From assembly GCA_022376925.1 (NCBI GenBank), contig JAIOJX010000025.1:184883801-184947800 (forward strand): DNA of 64,000 bases. The letters are read 5' to 3'. Position 1 is the first letter of the stretch, and each line of letters starts with the position of its first letter. The translations under genes and the position numbers were made by a program. The notes under the pieces were generated by a model. That model saw nothing but the letters and a program-made list of their open reading frames with translations. It was not told the origin of the DNA and did not search any database. This stretch comes from Tragulus kanchil (Eukaryota; Chordata; Mammalia; Artiodactyla; Tragulidae). Of this stretch, positions 20,971 through 31,983 are shown in pieces.

Positions 20971-21162
20971 GGGCTGCCCTGTGGCTCAGACAGGAAAGGA
21001 TCCGCAGGGTGGGCGGCCCGGGTTTGGTCCCTGGGTCGGGCAGATCCCCTGGAGAAGGGCAGGGCCGCCCGCGCCACGACTCTCGCCTGGAGAGCCCCGT
21101 GGACAGAGCAGCCTCCGCGGCGAGCACGGACCGAGCCACGTCGTCGTGGGCCAGTCCGCTGA
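20971..21162 (+). mobile_element. Bov-tA SINE, diverged
   Basis: GGGCTGCCCTGTGGCTCAGA head, GGGTTTGGTCCCTGGGTCGG, CAGATCCCCTGGAGAAGGGC, CTCGCCTGGAGAGCCCCGTG, GACAGAGCAGCCTCCGCGGC follow in order. Confidence 0.8.
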
Positions 21163-21170
21163 GAGTGAAG

Positions 21171-21262
21171 AGTGTCAGGGGCTCAGTCGCGTCCGACTCC
21201 TGGTGACCCCGGGGACTGTAGCCCGCAGGCTCCTCTGTCCGTGGGATTCTCCAGGCAAAATT
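21171..21262 (-). mobile_element. Bov-A SINE fragment
   Basis: GGGCTCAGTCGCGTCCGACT, CCGGGGACTGTAGCCCGCAG, GCTCCTCTGTCCGTGGGATT and CTCCAGGCAAAATT. Truncated antisense Bov-A unit, opposite in orientation to the adjacent SINE. Confidence 0.85.
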
Positions 21263-21754
21263 ATTATCCCCATAAGGCTACACAGTATGTTACCCCCAAT
21301 TCGGTGGCTTGTTAGAGGAAGGACTCGTTTTCTCAGGCGCGAGGCTGCGGACGGGCGCGGCGTGCGGGCGAGGCCGCGGGACAGCAGGCTTGGCTGCCGG
21401 TCTGGGTCTGACGTCAGGTTTCCTCTGGGGCCAGGCTCACGGCGGGTCTCCAGAGGCCAGGAGGCCAAGGCTCACCGCGCAGGAGTGTTTAAAGCCTCGT
21501 TTACGCCACATCCTCCAGCACGTCGTGGCCTCAGGCCGGAGCCGACGGGGCCAAGGAGTGCCCTCCACACACGCTGCTCGTGTGCTGGCCGCGCCCCGGC
21601 CCCGGGGCCTTCCGCCGCCCGTGGCCGAGTCTCCTGTGGCCCAGCCGCCGTGGAGAGCAGGTGCCCAGAGCCTGCGGAGGGCTGGCCTCCCCGTCTGCTC
21701 CACACAAGCCCTCCTTCTGTTGGGGGTGTCTTCAGTTAACTCATGTTTCATCTT
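21263..21754. other. Unique stretch, nothing recognised
   Basis: GC-rich, with no repeat family or gene recognised. Confidence 0.5.
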
Positions 21755-21875
21755 AGTGCTCTGTTAACTTCTTCTGATCAAGGAAGTTAAGTTGTTCTCC
21801 TGATGGGGAAGGAGTTGCCGCGGCTGAGTTCTTTCCTTGGATACACGGTAGCGTCGTGCACCCAGTAGGTGCTTT

Positions 21876-22230
21876 AAAAAAAAGTATTTATTTATTTATT
21901 TATTGTTGGCTCTTCTGGGTTTTCACTGCGGCCACAGGCTCTTCGCTAGTTGCAGGGAGTGGGGCTGCTCTCTAGTTGAGGCGAGCAGGCCTCTTGTTGC
22001 AGGGACTTCTCTTGCTGTGGAACTCGGGCTCTAGGGCTCACGGGCTTCAGTCGTCGCGGCCCACGGGCTCCATAGCTGCAGCTCCGAGGCTCTAGAGCAC
22101 AGGCTCCACAGCTGTGGCTCCCGGGCTTAGGTGCTCCGCAGCATGCGGGATCTTCCCGGATCAGGGATCGAACCTGTGTCTCCTGCACTGGCAGGCGAGC
22201 TCTTCACCACCGAGCCACCAGGGAAGCGCA
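21876..22230 (-). mobile_element. CHR-2-like SINE with target-site duplication
   Basis: TATTTATTTATTTATT tail, GCGGCCACAGGCTCTTCGCT, GCAGCATGCGGGATCTTCCC, GGATCAGGGATCGAACCTGT and CGAGCCACCAGGGAAGC at the head. The perfect 13-base repeat CAGTAGGTGCTTT lies at 21863-21875 and 22231-22243. Confidence 0.9.
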
Positions 22231-22906
22231 CAGTAGGTGCTTTCTTAATGTTGCCTGGCCAGAGGGCAGACTAGGATCTGGGGTGTCATTCGGTGGAGCC
22301 GGCTGCCGGGCGGGCGTGAGCGGGCCCGTCGGTGGTGTGTGTCTGCAGCAGGTGCTCAGCGGGCCTTCCCTGCTTCCCTCTGTTGGGTCTCAGCCTCCCC
22401 GCTGCAGCAGAGCCCCTCGCCGGCCCCTTCCCTTCCTTCCTTTTCCTCCCCCGTGCCCGCCCTGCCTGTGCACCGCCCCCCGGGCCTCGCTCCCGGCCGG
22501 CGCCGCGTGCCTTCCTTTTGCAGAGCCCTGTTTCTCCTGAGTGGCGGGAGGCTCTGGGGACGCGGTTGCCAAAAATGTGGACTTGAAACCTGAGACGTTT
22601 TTTTCCAAGAGGAAAAAGAATTTTAAATTCTTGGCCTGAGAATTTTGTTCCAGGGAGAAGCTGAATCGCAGATCTTCCTTTGGGATGTATGTTCTTCCAG
22701 CCCCCCATCTTGAGATGAGTTTAAAAGGAATGATTCGTGGAGGGCTGAAGGGACTTGGTCATTGTCGTTTTTTTTAATTTTTATTTTAGTGCTCTGTTAA
22801 CTTCTTCTGATCAAGGAAGTTAAGTTGTTCTCCTGATGGGGAAGGAGTTGCGCGCTGAGTTCTTTCCTTGGATACACGGTAGCGTCGTGCACCCAGTAGG
22901 TGCTTT

Positions 22907-23261
22907 AAAAAAAAGTATTTATTTATTTATTTATTGTTGGCTCTTCTGGGTTTTCACTGCGGCCACAGGCTCTTCGCTAGTTGCAGGGAGTGGGGCTGCT
23001 CTCTAGTTGAGGCGAGCAGGCCTCTTGTTGCAGGGACTTCTCTTGCTGTGGAACTCGGGCTCTAGGGCTCACGGGCTTCAGTCGTCGCGGCCCACGGGCT
23101 CCATAGCTGCAGCTCCGAGGCTCTAGAGCACAGGCTCCACAGCTGTGGCTCCCGGGCTTAGGTGCTCCGCAGCATGCGGGATCTTCCCGGATCAGGGATC
23201 GAACCTGTGTCTCCTGCACTGGCAGGCGAGCTCTTCACCACCGAGCCACCAGGGAAGCGCA
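22907..23261 (-). mobile_element. CHR-2-like SINE, duplicate copy
   Basis: Second tandem copy of the SINE one period upstream, including its two 13-base flanks. Not an independent insertion. Confidence 0.9.
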
Positions 23262-23795
23262 CAGTAGGTGCTTTCTTAATGTTGCCTGGCCAGAGGGCAG
23301 ACTAGGATCTGGGGTGTCATTCGGTGGAGCCGGCTGCCGGGCGGGCGTGAGCGGGCCCGTCGGTGGTGTGTGTCTGCAGCAGGTGCTCAGCGGGCCTTCC
23401 CTGCTTCCCTCTGTTGGGTCTCAGCCTCCCCGCTGCAGCAGAGCCCCTCGCCGGCCCCTTCCCTTCCTTCCTTTTCCTCCCCCGTGCCCGCCCTGCCTGT
23501 GCACCGCCCCCCGGGCCTCGCTCCCGGCCGGCGCCGCGTGCCTTCCTTTTGCAGAGCCCTGTTTCTCCTGAGTGGCGGGAGGCTCTGGGGACGCGGTTGC
23601 CAAAAATGTGGACTTGAAACCTGAGACGTTTTTTTCCAAGAGGAAAAAGAATTTTAAATTCTTGGCCTGAGAATTTTGTTCCAGGGAGAAGCTGAATCGC
23701 AGATCTTCCTTTGGGATGTATGTTCTTCCAGCCCCCCATCTTGAGATGAGTTTAAAAGGAATGATTCGTGGAGGGCTGAAGGGACTTGGTCATTG

Positions 23796-24057
23796 TCGTT
23801 TTTTTTAATTTTTATTTTTTACTTAAGTTAATTAATTCCCTTTTCTGTATTGATGTTTAACACCAAAAGCATTTTGTACCGGGGTACAGCCAATTGGCCA
23901 TGCTGTGGCAGTTTCGGAGGAGCAGCGAAGGCACTCAGCCCTGCATGCACGTGTGTCCCTCCTCCCCAAGCCCCTCTCCTCCCGGCCGGCAGGTAGCTGA
24001 GCAGAGGTCCGTGGGCTCCACAGCAGGTGCTTGTTATCCATTTTCAATAGAGCGGCG
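23796..24057 (-). mobile_element. L1 3' end
   Basis: Antisense artiodactyl-type L1 tail: a T-rich start, GGTACAGCCAATTGGCCATG-like block and GGTGCTTGTTATCCATTTTC near the right end. Diverged. Confidence 0.5.
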
Positions 24058-24104
24058 CGTGCACGGCTTTCCCAGAGGCCCCCACTGTCGACGGGGCTCT
24101 GCTT

Positions 24105-24290
24105 GGACCAGCAGCTTTACCCTCTGGCTGCTCCCGCTGTGCCTCAGCTCATCCTCTGCCTTTCTGGGAGAGGCCTTCCCCTGCCCTGAGCCCCACCCCC
24201 TCCACCCGGCTCCTTCTTACCCTTCAGGGCTTCGCACAAGTGCCCGCTCCTTGGTGACGCCTCCCTGAGCCCTCTGTGCGCTCGCGGTGA
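24105..24290 (+). mobile_element. Possible L2 3' region
   Basis: CTTACCCTTCAGGGCTTCGC and GGTGACGCCTCCCTGAGCCC resemble the L2 block around 'CCTTCAGG...GAGGCCTTCCCTGA'. Diverged; could be chance similarity. Confidence 0.4.
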
Positions 24291-24297
24291 GCGGCAG

Positions 24298-24425
24298 GGG
24301 CGTGGACGAGATGCAGAATCAGGCCCCACCGGCTGCGCGAGCTCAAGCAGGTGCCGCAGTGGCCCTGGGCCTCAGTCTCCCACCTGAACAGGGGATGGCG
24401 AGGGCCGCCCTTACCTGCAGGGACG
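24298..24425 (+). mobile_element. MIR SINE fragment
   Basis: GCAGTGGCCCTGGGCCTCAG, TCTCCCACCTGAACAGGGGA match the MIR core after an eroded left side. Confidence 0.6.
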
Positions 24426-24852
24426 GTCAAGAGAATCAAACTGAACCAGACTGCGGCTGTGCCCGGAGGACCCGGGCCCGGCAGGTGGCAGGAGCCACTG
24501 CGTCTTCCTCGCTGTCCCTGGGGTCTGCTCAGTCACGGCTGCCACGACCCCTGCACCCCGCTCAGGCAGGAAGAGGCTGGCTGAGAGCTCAGCCCTGGGG
24601 CTTCCTGCGGGCCCCCCTCTGTAGCTCCCGCTGAAGCAGCACGGGTTCTGGACCCCGCCTCCCGCGCCAGGCTCTCGGAGCAACCCCCGCAGCCCGGGAT
24701 CCCCGCCGGTCTCCCGCGTCGCTCTGCAATGCCTTCAGCTTCCTTCAGGACACACGGACGAGGATCAGCATCTGGCAAAGCCTTTGTTAAATCAGCGTGG
24801 CATGAAAAGATGGAACATCACGTATGAGCCTTGGCAGCTGGGAGAGGAGACC
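24426..24852. other. Unique stretch, nothing recognised
   Basis: No repeat family or gene recognised. Confidence 0.5.
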
Positions 24853-25214
24853 GACCTAAAGCTCATGACCTGTCACTGGCTTTTAAGAGTTCAGACACAG
24901 CTGGCTGAGTGGTGGAGAGGCGCCTCCCTCCCTGGCACGGCGTGGATGTCTGGTAGGATCAGGGCCGGAGTGCACTCTCTTCCACGGCGGGACTGGAAAG
25001 GCCTAGGCTTGCTGTCACTTCTCGCGGTGCCCTAACCAGCTGACCGGTGCGGGCAGTCGTTCCCCAGATCAGCACCCCAGGCCTCTCATCTGGAAAAGAG
25101 ATTAACCTCTCCTTCAGACGGAAGTTGTGTGGACTTGCTGAGATGGGGTGGGGGCCTGACGGGCAGGAGCTCAGAAGACACCAAGCCCTCTCCCCGGTGC
25201 CCCAAAGTGCCGTG

Positions 25215-25455
25215 TCCAGACTCCCGAAAAGGTCAATTCTAGTAGGTGACACTTCTGCTCAAAATCTCAAGGCTGTAAGGATGAAGTCCACACTCTGCTG
25301 CCTGGGGTTCAAGCCCTCCGGAGTCCGCCCCGGCTGTGCTCTTCCCCGTGAGCTTGTGGGTCCCCATCGGAGAGGAGGCGGTCAGCCCTGGGGCACCACC
25401 GTCCCTCGGCGGTGTCCCCTCGCTCCCGTCTCAGCGCCTTTGCTCACTGGCCGGC
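25215..25455 (+). mobile_element. L2 LINE 3' region
   Basis: ACTTCTGCTCAAAATCTCAA, AGGATGAAGTCCACACTCTG, CTGGGGTTCAAGCCCTCCGG follow the L2 consensus order. Ancient and non-coding. Confidence 0.75.
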
Positions 25456-26297
25456 AGACCCGCACACGGGCTCTCCCCGGCGTCATCGGAGTGCTAAGCT
25501 GCGAGTGACCAGCACCAGCTCTGGCTGACTGAAGCAGGCCGAGAATGTGCTGGAGAGGAGAGTGAGTCACCACCGGCCTGCTGGCAATTAGGCGGGAAGG
25601 CGGTGGGGCTCATTCAGTGAAAAGGAGGTGCAGACTCAGCTCCGAATGACGAAAACCCCAAGAGAACACACAGTTCCCTGTAGCAAGGGGAAGTCCAAAG
25701 GTAGGGCCACTGCAGGGGCACCTCATTCAGGGGTTCGTGCTGGACGCTGGAACCCAGGTCGTCCCATCTCTCTGCTCTGTGGGCTCTCCTAGGGGTCACA
25801 CAGTGGCTGGGACATCCCATCCAGACCCAGTGATATCCATCCAGAGAGGAGAGCGGGTCTCTCCTGTGGGTCATTTGGAATGAAGGGAATCTCCCAGCAT
25901 CCCTTGGGCAGCCCCCTCTCCTCAATCTTTACCTGGCTGACCTAAAGCTCATGACCTGTCACTGGCTTTTAAGAGTTCAGACACAGCTGGCTGAGTGGTG
26001 GAGAGGCGCCCTCCGTGGCAGGGCGTGGATGTCTGGTAGGATCAGGGCCGGAGTGCACTCTCTTCCACGGCGGGACTGGAAAGGCCTAGGCTTGCTGTCA
26101 CTTCTCGCGGTGCCCTAACCAGCTGACCGGTGCGGGCAGTCGTTCCCCAGATCAGCACCCCAGGCCTCTCATCTGGAAAAGAGATTAACCTCTCCTTCAG
26201 ACGGAAGTTGTGTGGACTTGCTGAGATGGGGTGGGGGCCTGACGGGCAGGAGCTCAGAAGACACCAAGCCCTCTCCCCGGTGCCCCAAAGTGCCGTG

Positions 26298-26538
26298 TCC
26301 AGACTCCCGAAAAGGTCAATTCTAGTAGGTGACACTTCTGCTCAAAATCTCAAGGCTGTAAGGATGAAGTCCACACTCTGCTGCCTGGGGTTCAAGCCCT
26401 CCGGAGTCCGCCCCGGCTGTGCTCTTCCCCGTGAGCTTGTGGGTCCCCATCGGAGAGGAGGCGGTCAGCCCTGGGGCACCACCGTCCCTCGGCGGTGTCC
26501 CCTCGCTCCCGTCTCAGCGCCTTTGCTCACTGGCCGGC
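26298..26538 (+). mobile_element. L2 3' region, duplicate copy
   Basis: Second tandem copy of the L2 fragment one period upstream. Confidence 0.75.
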
Positions 26539-27199
26539 AGACCCGCACACGGGCTCTCCCCGGCGTCATCGGAGTGCTAAGCTGCGAGTGACCAGCACCA
26601 GCTCTGGCTGACTGAAGCAGGCCGAGAATGTGCTGGAGAGGAGAGTGAGTCACCACCGGCCTGCTGGCAATTAGGCGGGAAGGCGGTGGGGCTCATTCAG
26701 TGAAAAGGAGGTGCAGACTCAGCTCCGAATGACGAAAACCCCAAGAGAACACACAGTTCCCTGTAGCAAGGGGAAGTCCAAAGGTAGGGCCACTGCAGGG
26801 GCACCTCATTCAGGGGTTCGTGCTGGACGCTGGAACCCAGGTCGTCCCATCTCTCTGCTCTGTGGGCTCTCCTAGGGGTCACACAGTGGCTGGGACATCC
26901 CATCCAGACCCAGTGATATCCATCCAGAGAGGAGAGCGGGTCTCTCCCTGTGGGTCATTTGGAATGAAGGGAATCTCCCAGCATCCCTTGGGCAGCCCTC
27001 TCCTCAATCTCACTGGCCAGAGGGACATCATGTTCACCCAGAGGGTGGACGAGTCGGCTCCAAATGGTCCCCCAGTAGAATGTCACATGCCAGCTGCAGG
27101 GCAGCCACACCAGCGGATGATCTTCACCAACAGTGTGATACTGAGGGAGAAGGTAAGCTTGAAAGATTATAGAGTGGATGCTAGGGGGCTTTTTTGGAG

Positions 27200-27376
27200 T
27201 GGATGTTGTTGGTTGTAATCGCGAGGTCGTGTCTGACTCTTGCCGACTCCATGGACCGCAGCCCACCAGGCTCCTCCGTCCATGGGATTTCCCAGCCAGA
27301 ACACTGGAGTGGGCTGCCATTTGCTTCTCTGGGATCTTCTCACCCAGGGATGGAACCCGCCTGCCCTGCACTGAGA
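27200..27376 (-). mobile_element. Bov-A SINE fragment
   Basis: GTTGTAATCGCGAGGTCGTG, CCACCAGGCTCCTCCGTCCA, TGGGATTTCCCAGCCAGAAC, ACTGGAGTGGGCTGCCATTT and CCAGGGATGGAACCCGCC in order. Antisense. Confidence 0.88.
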
Positions 27377-27589
27377 AGACACGGAGAGACAAGGAGGGTG
27401 AGGGGCGTGGACGGCACTGCTGTCCGTGGATGCCGCCTCCGGCCCGCTGCTCTGGGTGGGCCAGGCCCTCAGAGTTCCCAGAGTCCCCTCGCGATGGCTG
27501 CTGGTCTCCAGCCTCCACGCCTCTGAGGCGTGGCTGCTCCTCCTTGCCTCGCTCCGCTGGGTCAGCTCTAACCGTCTTCCTGCTGGGCC

Positions 27590-27725
27590 TCGGCCCTGCT
27601 CTCCCACACGCACCCTCTGTCCACGCAGGACCCCCGCCTGGAGGGACCACCCTTCCTCCACTTGACAAACTCCTACTCACCCCTCAAGACCAGGCTTAAA
27701 AGTCCTGTTCTCTGTGACCTCATCG
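27590..27725 (+). mobile_element. L2 LINE 3' fragment
   Basis: CAAACTCCTACTCACCCCTC, AAGACCAGGCTTAAAAGTCC and CTGTGACCTCATC match the L2 3' block. Confidence 0.7.
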
Positions 27726-27789
27726 CTGTGTGCGCAAAGCCCGGAGGAGGGTGAAGTGAGCGCCGGAGTCCTGAGGGGCTTGGACTGCT

Positions 27790-28036
27790 GGGAGCAGAGC
27801 GGCAGGTGCAAAGGCCCTGAGGCCGCAGAGCTCCCGGAGCAGAGAGGAGGCCGTGTGGCCGGAGCAGGGGCAGGGGCACAGGGGAGAGAGGCTCACGGGA
27901 GGCGCTCGGGTGGTGCGGGCTGGGGCTCTGCAAGGTGCGGCTGGTGTCTGCCTGTGGCCGGCAGGGAAGGTCTGACTTTGGTTTTAAGGGCGCCTCTGGC
28001 TGCTGAGTGGAGGTGAGACTGTCGGGCGAGTGGGAG
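27790..28036 (-). mobile_element. L2 LINE 3' fragment, opposite strand
   Basis: AGGTGCAAAGGCCCTGAGGC, GGCCGTGTGGCCGGAGCAGG and TTAAGGGCGCCTCTGGCTGC match the antisense L2 3' end. It faces the preceding L2 piece, so they are separate insertions or an inverted pair. Confidence 0.7.
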
Positions 28037-29723
28037 GCGAGGAGGAAGCGACGTCTAGGCGTGGCCATCACGCCTTGTGGATGTTGAACCCAGGGTCCCG
28101 TCCCAGCCCGTGCTTCCCTTTGTCTCACAAACACACGCGTGCAGACCCCGGGACGCCCGGGGACAGCCTCCCGTGGGCCCCCTGGTCTCACCGTCCTTCC
28201 TCATCTGCTTACCTGGTGTGAGACCCCAGGCAGGTGCCCCTTCCCCAGGGAGCCTCTCTGAGCTGACACACTCACCTTCCCTCCTCTCAGGGTTCCAGAA
28301 CCTTCCATGCCCCCCACCACGATGTGCCATCACACCAGTGACCCTTGACTGAGTGCCTCCTATGACCAGGTCCCATTTGACTCCGAAAGAGTCCTACTAG
28401 GGTCCCCATTTTATATACGGGAGAACTGAGGCTGGCCGGGAGGGTCAGGCCACCTGCTGCAGCGCACTCAGCCCGCAGGTGGCCAGGGCGCTGGACGTGG
28501 GGGGCCTTTCCTCGGCTGGTTGGTTTCCTGGGGGCAGGAGCCGGGCTCCATTTACCTCTGGGGTCCAGAGCCTGCAGCGAAGGCTGCAGAAGGCCTCTGG
28601 GGCCCTAGGCAGGCCCCCGGCAGCTGGCACGGACCGTCTCTGGCCCGGCTTGACCCCAGGCCAGCGGTGTGCCCTGGGCTCGTCCTGGCTTGCTGGGGAA
28701 GACGAGGCTGGCTTCTCGCTGCTGTGTGTGGCAGCGGAGGGCTTCGCTCCCTTCCAGCGGCCTGTTGGCTTTCCGCGTTTCTCCTGCTTGCCGTCTTTCC
28801 TCCTGAAGCGCGGCTCCTCCGCCCGGGCGCTCCCGACCCTCGGGGCTGAGGACCGCCTGCGGGCGCCTGTCTGGTGGGCGGAGGGGAGATCGGCCGCCTC
28901 TGTGTCCCTCCACCGCCAGGCGCCAGGAGCAGCCCCGCCCGGCTCTGTGAGCACCAGGCGCGCCCCCACCCAGCCCTGTGGCCAGGGAACGGAGCTGCCC
29001 CTGGCTGAGAGCCGCAGCCTGGAGCAAGTCCGCTGTGTGAGGGCCCGCTCCCTAGGCTCACTCCGGGGCCCACCCCGCAGCCTTACCCGCCCGGGGTGGG
29101 ACGTGGGCGTCCTGAATGAGCACTTGCTGTGCGTTTCTGAGCAGAGGTCACGCGGGCACGGCCGGGGCCCTGCGGGAGGCGTGGCGTCTCATTTCTCAGG
29201 TGAGGGAAGGAGGCTCGGGGCGAGCACCTCCCGAAGGCGAGCAGGGCAGGGGACGTGCTGGGAGCAGAGCGCACCGTCAGGCCCAAGTTTCCTTGGCGTC
29301 CCAGGGCGGGGCCGGCTTTCAGCTGGCCAGTGCCAGGCCCCGAGGGGCCCCAGAGAGGGGACCCCGTGAAGGGGCCGGTGGCTGTGTCTTCTCTAGCTCT
29401 CGTGTGGACCAGGGCTGACCAGCGCAGCAAAATTAATGGGAAGAAAACCCCCAAGATAGAAAGAAGGACATCCTGCCATTCGTGACAGCGTAGGGCCCTG
29501 AGGACTCTGTGCACGTGAGACGAACGAGAGAAAGACCCACCTATGGGTGGACTGTTCTTTTAAGAGTCAACTTCATGGAAGCAGCCTAGCCAAGTAGTGG
29601 TGGCCGGGGGCAGCAGGGAGCCGGGGAGAGTCCACAGGCGAGGAGGGGCTTGTGCAAGGACAGAAAGGTCCACCCCAAGGCGTGGAGGCCAACACGGAGC
29701 GCGGCGCCTGTGGCCAGGACGAC
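28037..29723. other. Long unique GC-rich stretch
   Basis: A short antisense MIR-like piece lies near 28,400-28,450 (CCCCATTTTATATACGGGAG, AACTGAGGCTGG). Otherwise nothing is recognised. The plus-strand open frame at 28,479-29,369 has no known domain and overlaps long frames on the other strand. Confidence 0.45.
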
Positions 29724-30209
29724 GCTGTTCACCTGCTCAGTCGTGGCCGACTCTCTGTGGCCCCGTGACCGCAGCCTGCCGGCCTCTCTGTCCACCACCT
29801 CTCCCTGAGTTTGCTCAAACTCACGTCCACTGAGTCAGTGATGCCGTCCGACCATCGTGTCCTCCATCACCCCCGTCTCCGCCTGCCCTCCGTCCTCCCC
29901 GGCCTCGGGGGCTTTTCCAGTGAGCCGGCTCCTCCCATCAGGTGGCCCAAGTATGGGAGCTTCAGCTTCAGCATCCATCCTTCCAATGAATATTCAGGGT
30001 TGGTTTCCTTTAGGATGGACAGGTGTGATCCCCTTGCTGTCCAAGGGACTCTCAGGCGTCTTCTCCAGCACCGCAGTTTGGAAACGTCATTTCTTAGGTG
30101 CTCAGAATTCTTTATGGTCCAGTTCTCACATCCATACGTAACTGCTGGAAAACTATAACTTTGACTACACAGACCTTTGTCAGAAAAGTGATGTCCCTGC
30201 TTTATTATA
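29724..30209 (-). mobile_element. BovB LINE, reverse transcriptase 3' part
   Basis: About 480 bases of antisense BovB. The minus strand keeps an open frame over 29,867-30,277 whose first part resembles the C-terminal end of the BovB reverse transcriptase protein (a CENW motif and a CWRRRLRVPWTARG stretch); the frame is lost towards the 3' end. This is the only protein-like remnant in the window that I can name. 5'-truncated and inactive. Confidence 0.88.
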
Positions 30210-30211
30210 CA

Positions 30212-30340
30212 GGCTGGGAAGATCCCTGGGGGAGGGCATGGCAGCCCCCTCCGGTGTTCTTGCCTGGAGAATCCCACGGACAGAGCAGCCTGGGGCTACA
30301 GTCCATAGGGGCACAGAGAGAGCGACGGAGCATGTAGGTT
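30212..30340 (+). mobile_element. Bov-tA/Bov-A SINE fragment
   Basis: TGGGAAGATCCCTGGGGGAG, GTGTTCTTGCCTGGAGAATC, CCACGGACAGAGCAGCCTGG, GGCTACAGTCCATAGGGGCA and an AGAGAGAGCGACGGAGCATG end. The tRNA-like head is missing. It abuts the BovB piece. Confidence 0.85.
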
Positions 30341-30344
30341 TGCG

Positions 30345-30548
30345 ATATAGACTATGGCTGGGATATTGAATGTATAATTGAACTTTGCTAAGAGAGTAGA
30401 ACTTAAATATTCTCATCAAAAAAAAAAAAAGGTAAAGAGATAAATGTGTGAAGTGACCGATGTGTTCATTGACTGGGTGGGAGGAGTCTTCTCACAGTGT
30501 ATCCGTCTATCCCATCACCATCACGTACATTATGAATATAAAGCTGGA
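30345..30548 (+). mobile_element. L1 3' end
   Basis: GAACTTTGCTAAGAGAGTAG, AACTTAAATATTCTCATCA, an A-run, and TGTGAAGTGACCGATGTGTT, followed by CACCATCACGTACATTATGA, match an L1 3' UTR in sense orientation. Confidence 0.65.
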
Positions 30549-30884
30549 AAACCCCACATCAGCTGGAGACGTTGGCGGGAAGGCTGGTGGAAAGCCTGGG
30601 TAGGGGTCTGGACCCTGACCTCGGAAGGCAGGGCTGGGGGCCGCGGCCTTCCTGTTTTGGCACAAAGCGCCTGCCCGCCTGTCCGGTGAGCAGGGCGGCC
30701 CTGGGAAAGCCGCTCGCTCGGGGCCCAGGTGCTGACAGATGGGCTCTGGGAGACGGATTGCAGTCAATCTGAGTCAGCTCGTCCTGATTTGAAATTCAGA
30801 TCCTGACTAAACAGAACATTCATCTGAATTTCATGTGTTGTTATTCTCATAGACCCAGCCAAGTGTGTGCCCGCCCGGGTGGGG
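30549..30884. other. Unique stretch, nothing recognised
   Basis: No repeat family or gene recognised. Confidence 0.5.
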
Positions 30885-31305
30885 CATGGCGGCTTCTCTG
30901 CGGAGGACGATGCCCCCCTGCGCCCCCGCTCCCCGTGCCCCCAACCTTACTGGGAAGAGACAGCCTGTCTCTCTGGATGATTGAGCTGCAGGTGGACAGG
31001 CAGAAACACAAACACTGGGAGCGTCCTCCCGTCCAAGGTGAAGCAGGGACTTCTGGAAGCGGGGTGTCCCATCACACCATCCGCATCGCCAGGGTTCAGA
31101 GCAGCTCCCAGGCGCGGCCTCCGCCCTGGGCTGTGGGCTCTGGGGAGAGGGAGGACGTGGCCATCCGCTGGGCCTGGCAGCAGAGCTGGGGGTGGATGGT
31201 GGGCCACCCGTCCTTGCGTGAAGAGGCTCATGGGCCCCTCACTGCCTGCTCAAGGCCGCCATGGCTGAACCCCAAGGGTGGCCCCAACAAGGCATGTGGA
31301 TCCTT

Positions 31306-31635
31306 TTTTTTTTTTTAAAGATTTATTTATTTATTTATTTTTGGGCGGGGGTCGGGTTGGGGAGGGAGGGGAGCGGGCGGGCCACTTCTACTGGTCTTTC
31401 ATTTCTCTGTGTTCATCCGTGTTTGTTCTTTGGCTCCTGTGGGCCTCCCATCGCGGTGGCGTCTGTCGTCAGAGCGCTGGCTCTGGGCGCACGTGCCCCA
31501 GAGCTCCAGGTTGGTAATTGGACACATCAGTCCAGCCGCTCCGCGGCACCTGGGATCTTCCCAGGCCAGGGATCGAACCGGTGCCCCTTGCACTGCAAGG
31601 CGGTGTCCTTACCCACTGGACCTCCAGGGAAGCCT
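31306..31635 (-). mobile_element. CHR-2-like SINE
   Basis: T-run and TTTATTTATTTATTT tail, GGGCGGGGGTCGGGTTGGGG, CTGGGCGCACGTGCCCCAGA, GGATCGAACCGGTGCCCCTT, ACTGGACCTCCAGGGAAGCC. Flanks GGCATGTGGATCCTT and GGCAGGTGGATTCTT are a plausible target-site duplication with two mismatches. Confidence 0.88.
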
Positions 31636-31678
31636 GGCAGGTGGATTCTTTACCGACTGAGCCGCCAGGGAAGCCCCA
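31636..31678 (-). mobile_element. tRNA-like head of an older Bov-tA SINE
   Basis: GGTGGATTCTTTACCGACTG and AGCCGCCAGGGAAGCCCC are an antisense Bov-tA head directly beyond the CHR-2-like SINE. It suggests the latter inserted into an older SINE whose body is decayed on the other side. Confidence 0.7.
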
Positions 31679-31787
31679 CCGAAATATGAGCGACCTCACC
31701 GAGAGACATTTCAAGGAGAAAAGTGAGGCCGCCCAGTGATCTTTCTCGGACACTTGCACTGTAAGAACTTAAAGTGTTTTCAACCTC

Positions 31788-31983
31788 CCGAGATGTGTTT
31801 GGAGGCAGGGGCTCTCGGGAGGTGATGGAGGTCACATGAGGCCGTAAGGGTGGGGCCCTGATCCGAGGAGCCTGTGTCCCTGTAGGAAGGGCCCCCGCGC
31901 GTGCTCTCTCTCCGCCGTGGGAGGACACAGTAAGAAGGTGACCGTCCGCACTCAGCAAGGGAGCCCTCGCCAAGAGCCCCATG
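31788..31983 (+). mobile_element. ERVL-MaLR LTR, cut by the duplication joint
   Basis: GTGTTTGGAGGCAGGGGCTC, GAGGTCACATGAGGCCGTAA, GGGTGGGGCCCTGATCCGAG, GGGAGGACACAGTAAGAAGG are MST/MLT1-type LTR blocks. The right end is missing because copy one ends here. Confidence 0.75.

Larger units (their letters stand above)
21755..23818. repeat. Tandem duplication 6 (period 1,031 to 1,033)
   Basis: Copy one 21755-22787, copy two 22788-23818. The shortest period of the series. The left edge of copy two lacks two bases (TTGCCGCGGCTGAG to TTGCGCGCTGAG). The joint is in an AT-rich run (TTTTTTAATTTTTATTTT), after which copy one returns to its start and copy two continues. Confidence 0.92.
24853..27009. repeat. 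Tandem duplication 7 (period 1,083 to 1,086)
   Basis: Copy one 24853-25938, copy two 25939-27009. Edge differences: CCTCCCTCCCTGGCACGG versus CCCTCCGTGGCAGGG at the left, and GGGCAGCCCCCTCTCC versus GGGCAGCCCTCTCC at the right. Interiors agree. Confidence 0.9.

Noticed and set aside
20135..21739. The longest open reading frame (534 codons, plus strand)
   Set aside because: It crosses the end of a tandem copy and two SINEs on opposite strands, is rich in P, R, G and A as expected from base composition, and shows no domain.
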